A stretch of DNA of 64,000 nt, taken from the NCBI RefSeq assembly GCF_000235425.2, contig NZ_KI912266.1, positions 798,273 to 862,272 of the forward strand. Direction: 5' to 3'. Below the pieces are notes generated by a model, which had not been told where the DNA came from, did no database searches, and saw only the letters and a program-made list of their open reading frames with translations. Both the position numbers and the translations under genes were made by a program. Below, one piece after another: positions 62,549 through 64,000 of the stretch (position 1 is its first letter; every line of letters begins with the position of its first letter). The DNA comes from Pseudofrankia saprophytica. GTDB lineage: Bacteria; Actinomycetota; Actinomycetes; Frankiales; Frankiaceae.

Positions 62549-63621
62549 GAGGTGCGCTCCCGGTGGTCGCCGGACCGGAGCCGGTCATCGGTAAGGCAGG
62601 TGACGAGCCTGCGCAGCCCCACCGGGCTGACGCTGATCCCGGCGCGGTCCGCCGCGCTGAGCGCGTCGGGGGGCACCTGGCCGGCGAGCACGACCGAGCG
62701 GAGCCGGCCCAGCCGGCGGTCGGCCACCACGGCCACGGCCTCACCGGTCAGGGCGTCCCTCATCAGGGCATCGCCGATCAGGGCATCGCCGGCCGTTGCC
62801 TCGTCGGCCGTGGCCGTGGCCGTTGCCGTTGCCTCGTCGGCCGTGGCATCGCCGGTCAGGGTGTGGACGAGGGCGGCGACGGCATCGGCATCGCCGGTCA
62901 GCTCTCGGCCGAGGCCGCGCAGGTCGGCGGCCCGCACCGCGGCCAGCACCCGCCCGCGGCCGAGGAGAACGACGTCGTCGAGCAGGCCTCCGTCATCATC
63001 CACGCCGCGGATGCCCTCGGCGCCCTGCTCCCCCACCGTGGCACCGGCGAGGATGACCGTCCGCGGATGGGCGGCCTGGTCGGCGCGCAGCTCCTCCTGG
63101 AAGGTCGACTGGTGCGCGGGCTCCAGCTCCAGATGCGCCTCGTCGACCATCGTCAGTGGCGCCCTGGTGGCCAGCCCCATCGTCACCGCCAGCGCCGCCC
63201 GTCGGCCCCGGGCCAGTTGACCGACCTTCGCGCCGGCGGCCACCTCGAACCGGTCGAGCAGCGTGTCCGCGAAGGCCTGGTCCCAGCGGGGACGCAGCAG
63301 GGCGACGATCTCCAGCACCTCGCGGACAGTCGTCGACTCGTCGACCCCGATCCCGCCCCGGCCGTCGACCAGGCTGATCCCGTTCATCAGCCGCGCGTTC
63401 TCGTAGGGGTCGTCACCGTCGACGCGCACCGTCCCGGCGGACGGGCGCCGGTAGGCGGCCAGGCAGGCGAGCAGCGTCGACTTCCCGGCCCCTTCCCGGC
63501 CGAAGAGGCCGCAGACGCGGCCCGGCTCCACGGAGAACGAGGCATCATCCAGCGCCGGTGGCGCCGAACCGCCACCCCGACAGCGGACCGTGAGCCGCTG
63601 AACGTCCACTCGATAGCTCAT
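62545..63621 (-). CDS. ABC transporter ATP-binding protein with an atypical signature
   Basis: 358 residues. Walker A GREGAGKST near residue 43 and Walker B LTMVDEAHLE, but the usual LSGGQ is replaced by LARGRRAAL. A C-terminal extension (about 220-358) includes a repetitive ATADEATATATATADEATAG region and Asp-Ala repeats (GDALIGDALMRDAL). It pairs with the overlapping permease. It may be an export system regulated by the neighbouring LuxR-type protein. Confidence 0.8.
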   Translation of the reverse strand: MSYRVDVQRLTVRCRGGGSAPPALDDASFSVEPGRVCGLFGREGAGKSTLLACLAAYRRPSAGTVRVDGDDPYENARLMNGISLVDGRGGIGVDESTTVREVLEIVALLRPRWDQAFADTLLDRFEVAAGAKVGQLARGRRAALAVTMGLATRAPLTMVDEAHLELEPAHQSTFQEELRADQAAHPRTVILAGATVGEQGAEGIRGVDDDGGLLDDVVLLGRGRVLAAVRAADLRGLGRELTGDADAVAALVHTLTGDATADEATATATATADEATAGDALIGDALMRDALTGEAVAVVADRRLGRLRSVVLAGQVPPDALSAADRAGISVSPVGLRRLVTCLTDDRLRSGDHRERTS

Positions 63622-63721
63622 GCCGCCAGGCTGTGCCAGCCACCCGGCCACCGCCTACGGCCATTGGGCTATGGCTCGACGACCTCAGTTGATTCCGCCT
63701 CCGTTGATCCCGTGGAAGCGG

Positions 63722-64000
63722 CTATCCGGCGTCGAGGTGGGCGTCATGGACGAGCAAAGCGATCTGTACGCGGTTGTCGAGACCGAGGCGTACAAACAGC
63801 TTCGAGACGTAGGACTTGACGGTCGCGACGCTCATATAGAGCTCGGCGGCGATCTGGGCGTTGGACAGCCCGCGCCCGACCGCGAGCGCCACTTCGCGTT
63901 CCCGCTCGCTGAGCTGGTCGAGCAGGGTGCGGGCGCGCCAGACCTCCGCCGACGCGCGCGGCGCGGCCGACGCGCCTGGCGTGAAGGCCGGCGGCGACGC
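63722..64000 (-). CDS. LuxR/NarL-type response regulator, C-terminal part (cut by window edge)
   Basis: The last 92 residues are visible. LuxR-type HTH: LLDQLSEREREVALAVGRGL, SNAQIAAELYMSVATVKSYV, SKLFVRLGLDNRVQIALLVH. The N-terminal receiver lies beyond the window. Its kinase is probably also outside. Confidence 0.88.
   Translation of the reverse strand, partial: ASPPAFTPGASAAPRASAEVWRARTLLDQLSEREREVALAVGRGLSNAQIAAELYMSVATVKSYVSKLFVRLGLDNRVQIALLVHDAHLDAG

Overview
The window is very GC-rich (codon third positions almost all G/C), uses many GTG starts and ATGA/GTGA gene overlaps, and carries actinobacterial markers: a SigK/RskA pair, a HelD/HelR helicase, HxlR, DUF3052 and PhoP-type regulators, and an actinobacterial c-di-AMP riboswitch. 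This is chromosomal DNA of an actinomycete, possibly Frankia-like. That placement is an impression and was not tested. I see no rRNA, tRNA, CRISPR, transposase or phage genes.

Layout. 0-5.4 kb: the start of a PLP-dependent threonine dehydratase, divergent from a LysR regulator, then a two-gene glycosyltransferase operon (GT2-GtrA and GT39). 5.7-8.7 kb: PhoP-like two-component system 1. 8.8-11.6 kb: SigK/RskA and a divergent secreted lipoprotein. 11.6-14.0 kb: HelD. 14.1-23.5 kb: two tandem copies of a flavin-based electron-transfer module (ferric-reductase-like flavocytochrome, FMN-binding protein, ApbE flavin transferase). The upstream copy also carries PhoP-like two-component system 2. 23.7-36.2 kb: small unrelated genes (AraC, HxlR and XRE regulators, VOC proteins, methyltransferases, GNAT, an M50-SRPBCC fusion, MFS, thioredoxin, NUDIX). 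36.3-45.2 kb: a large membrane protein, an amidohydrolase, SRPBCC, DUF3052, an orphan histidine kinase and CorA. 45.5-57.5 kb: a potassium locus with a small membrane peptide, kdpFABC, an APC permease and kdpDE. 57.6-64 kb: a membrane-anchored PstS-like protein, a c-di-AMP riboswitch with a peptidoglycan hydrolase, an unknown PYQ-rich membrane protein, an ABC transporter and the end of a LuxR-type regulator.

The main result is regulatory. Four loci carry 7-bp direct repeats at exact 11-bp spacing (7+4+7), the geometry of Mycobacterium tuberculosis PhoP sites. CACAG-type repeats precede two-component system 1 and the adjacent glycosyltransferase operon. CCCAGG-type repeats precede both ferric-reductase genes. 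This suggests two paralogous PhoP-like systems with diverged DNA specificity, one tied to envelope glycosylation and one to flavin electron transfer.

A second theme is ion and turgor control. Kdp, an APC permease, CorA and a c-di-AMP riboswitch over a cell-wall hydrolase lie within 17 kb, and a perfect CRP-type palindrome lies upstream of the riboswitch.
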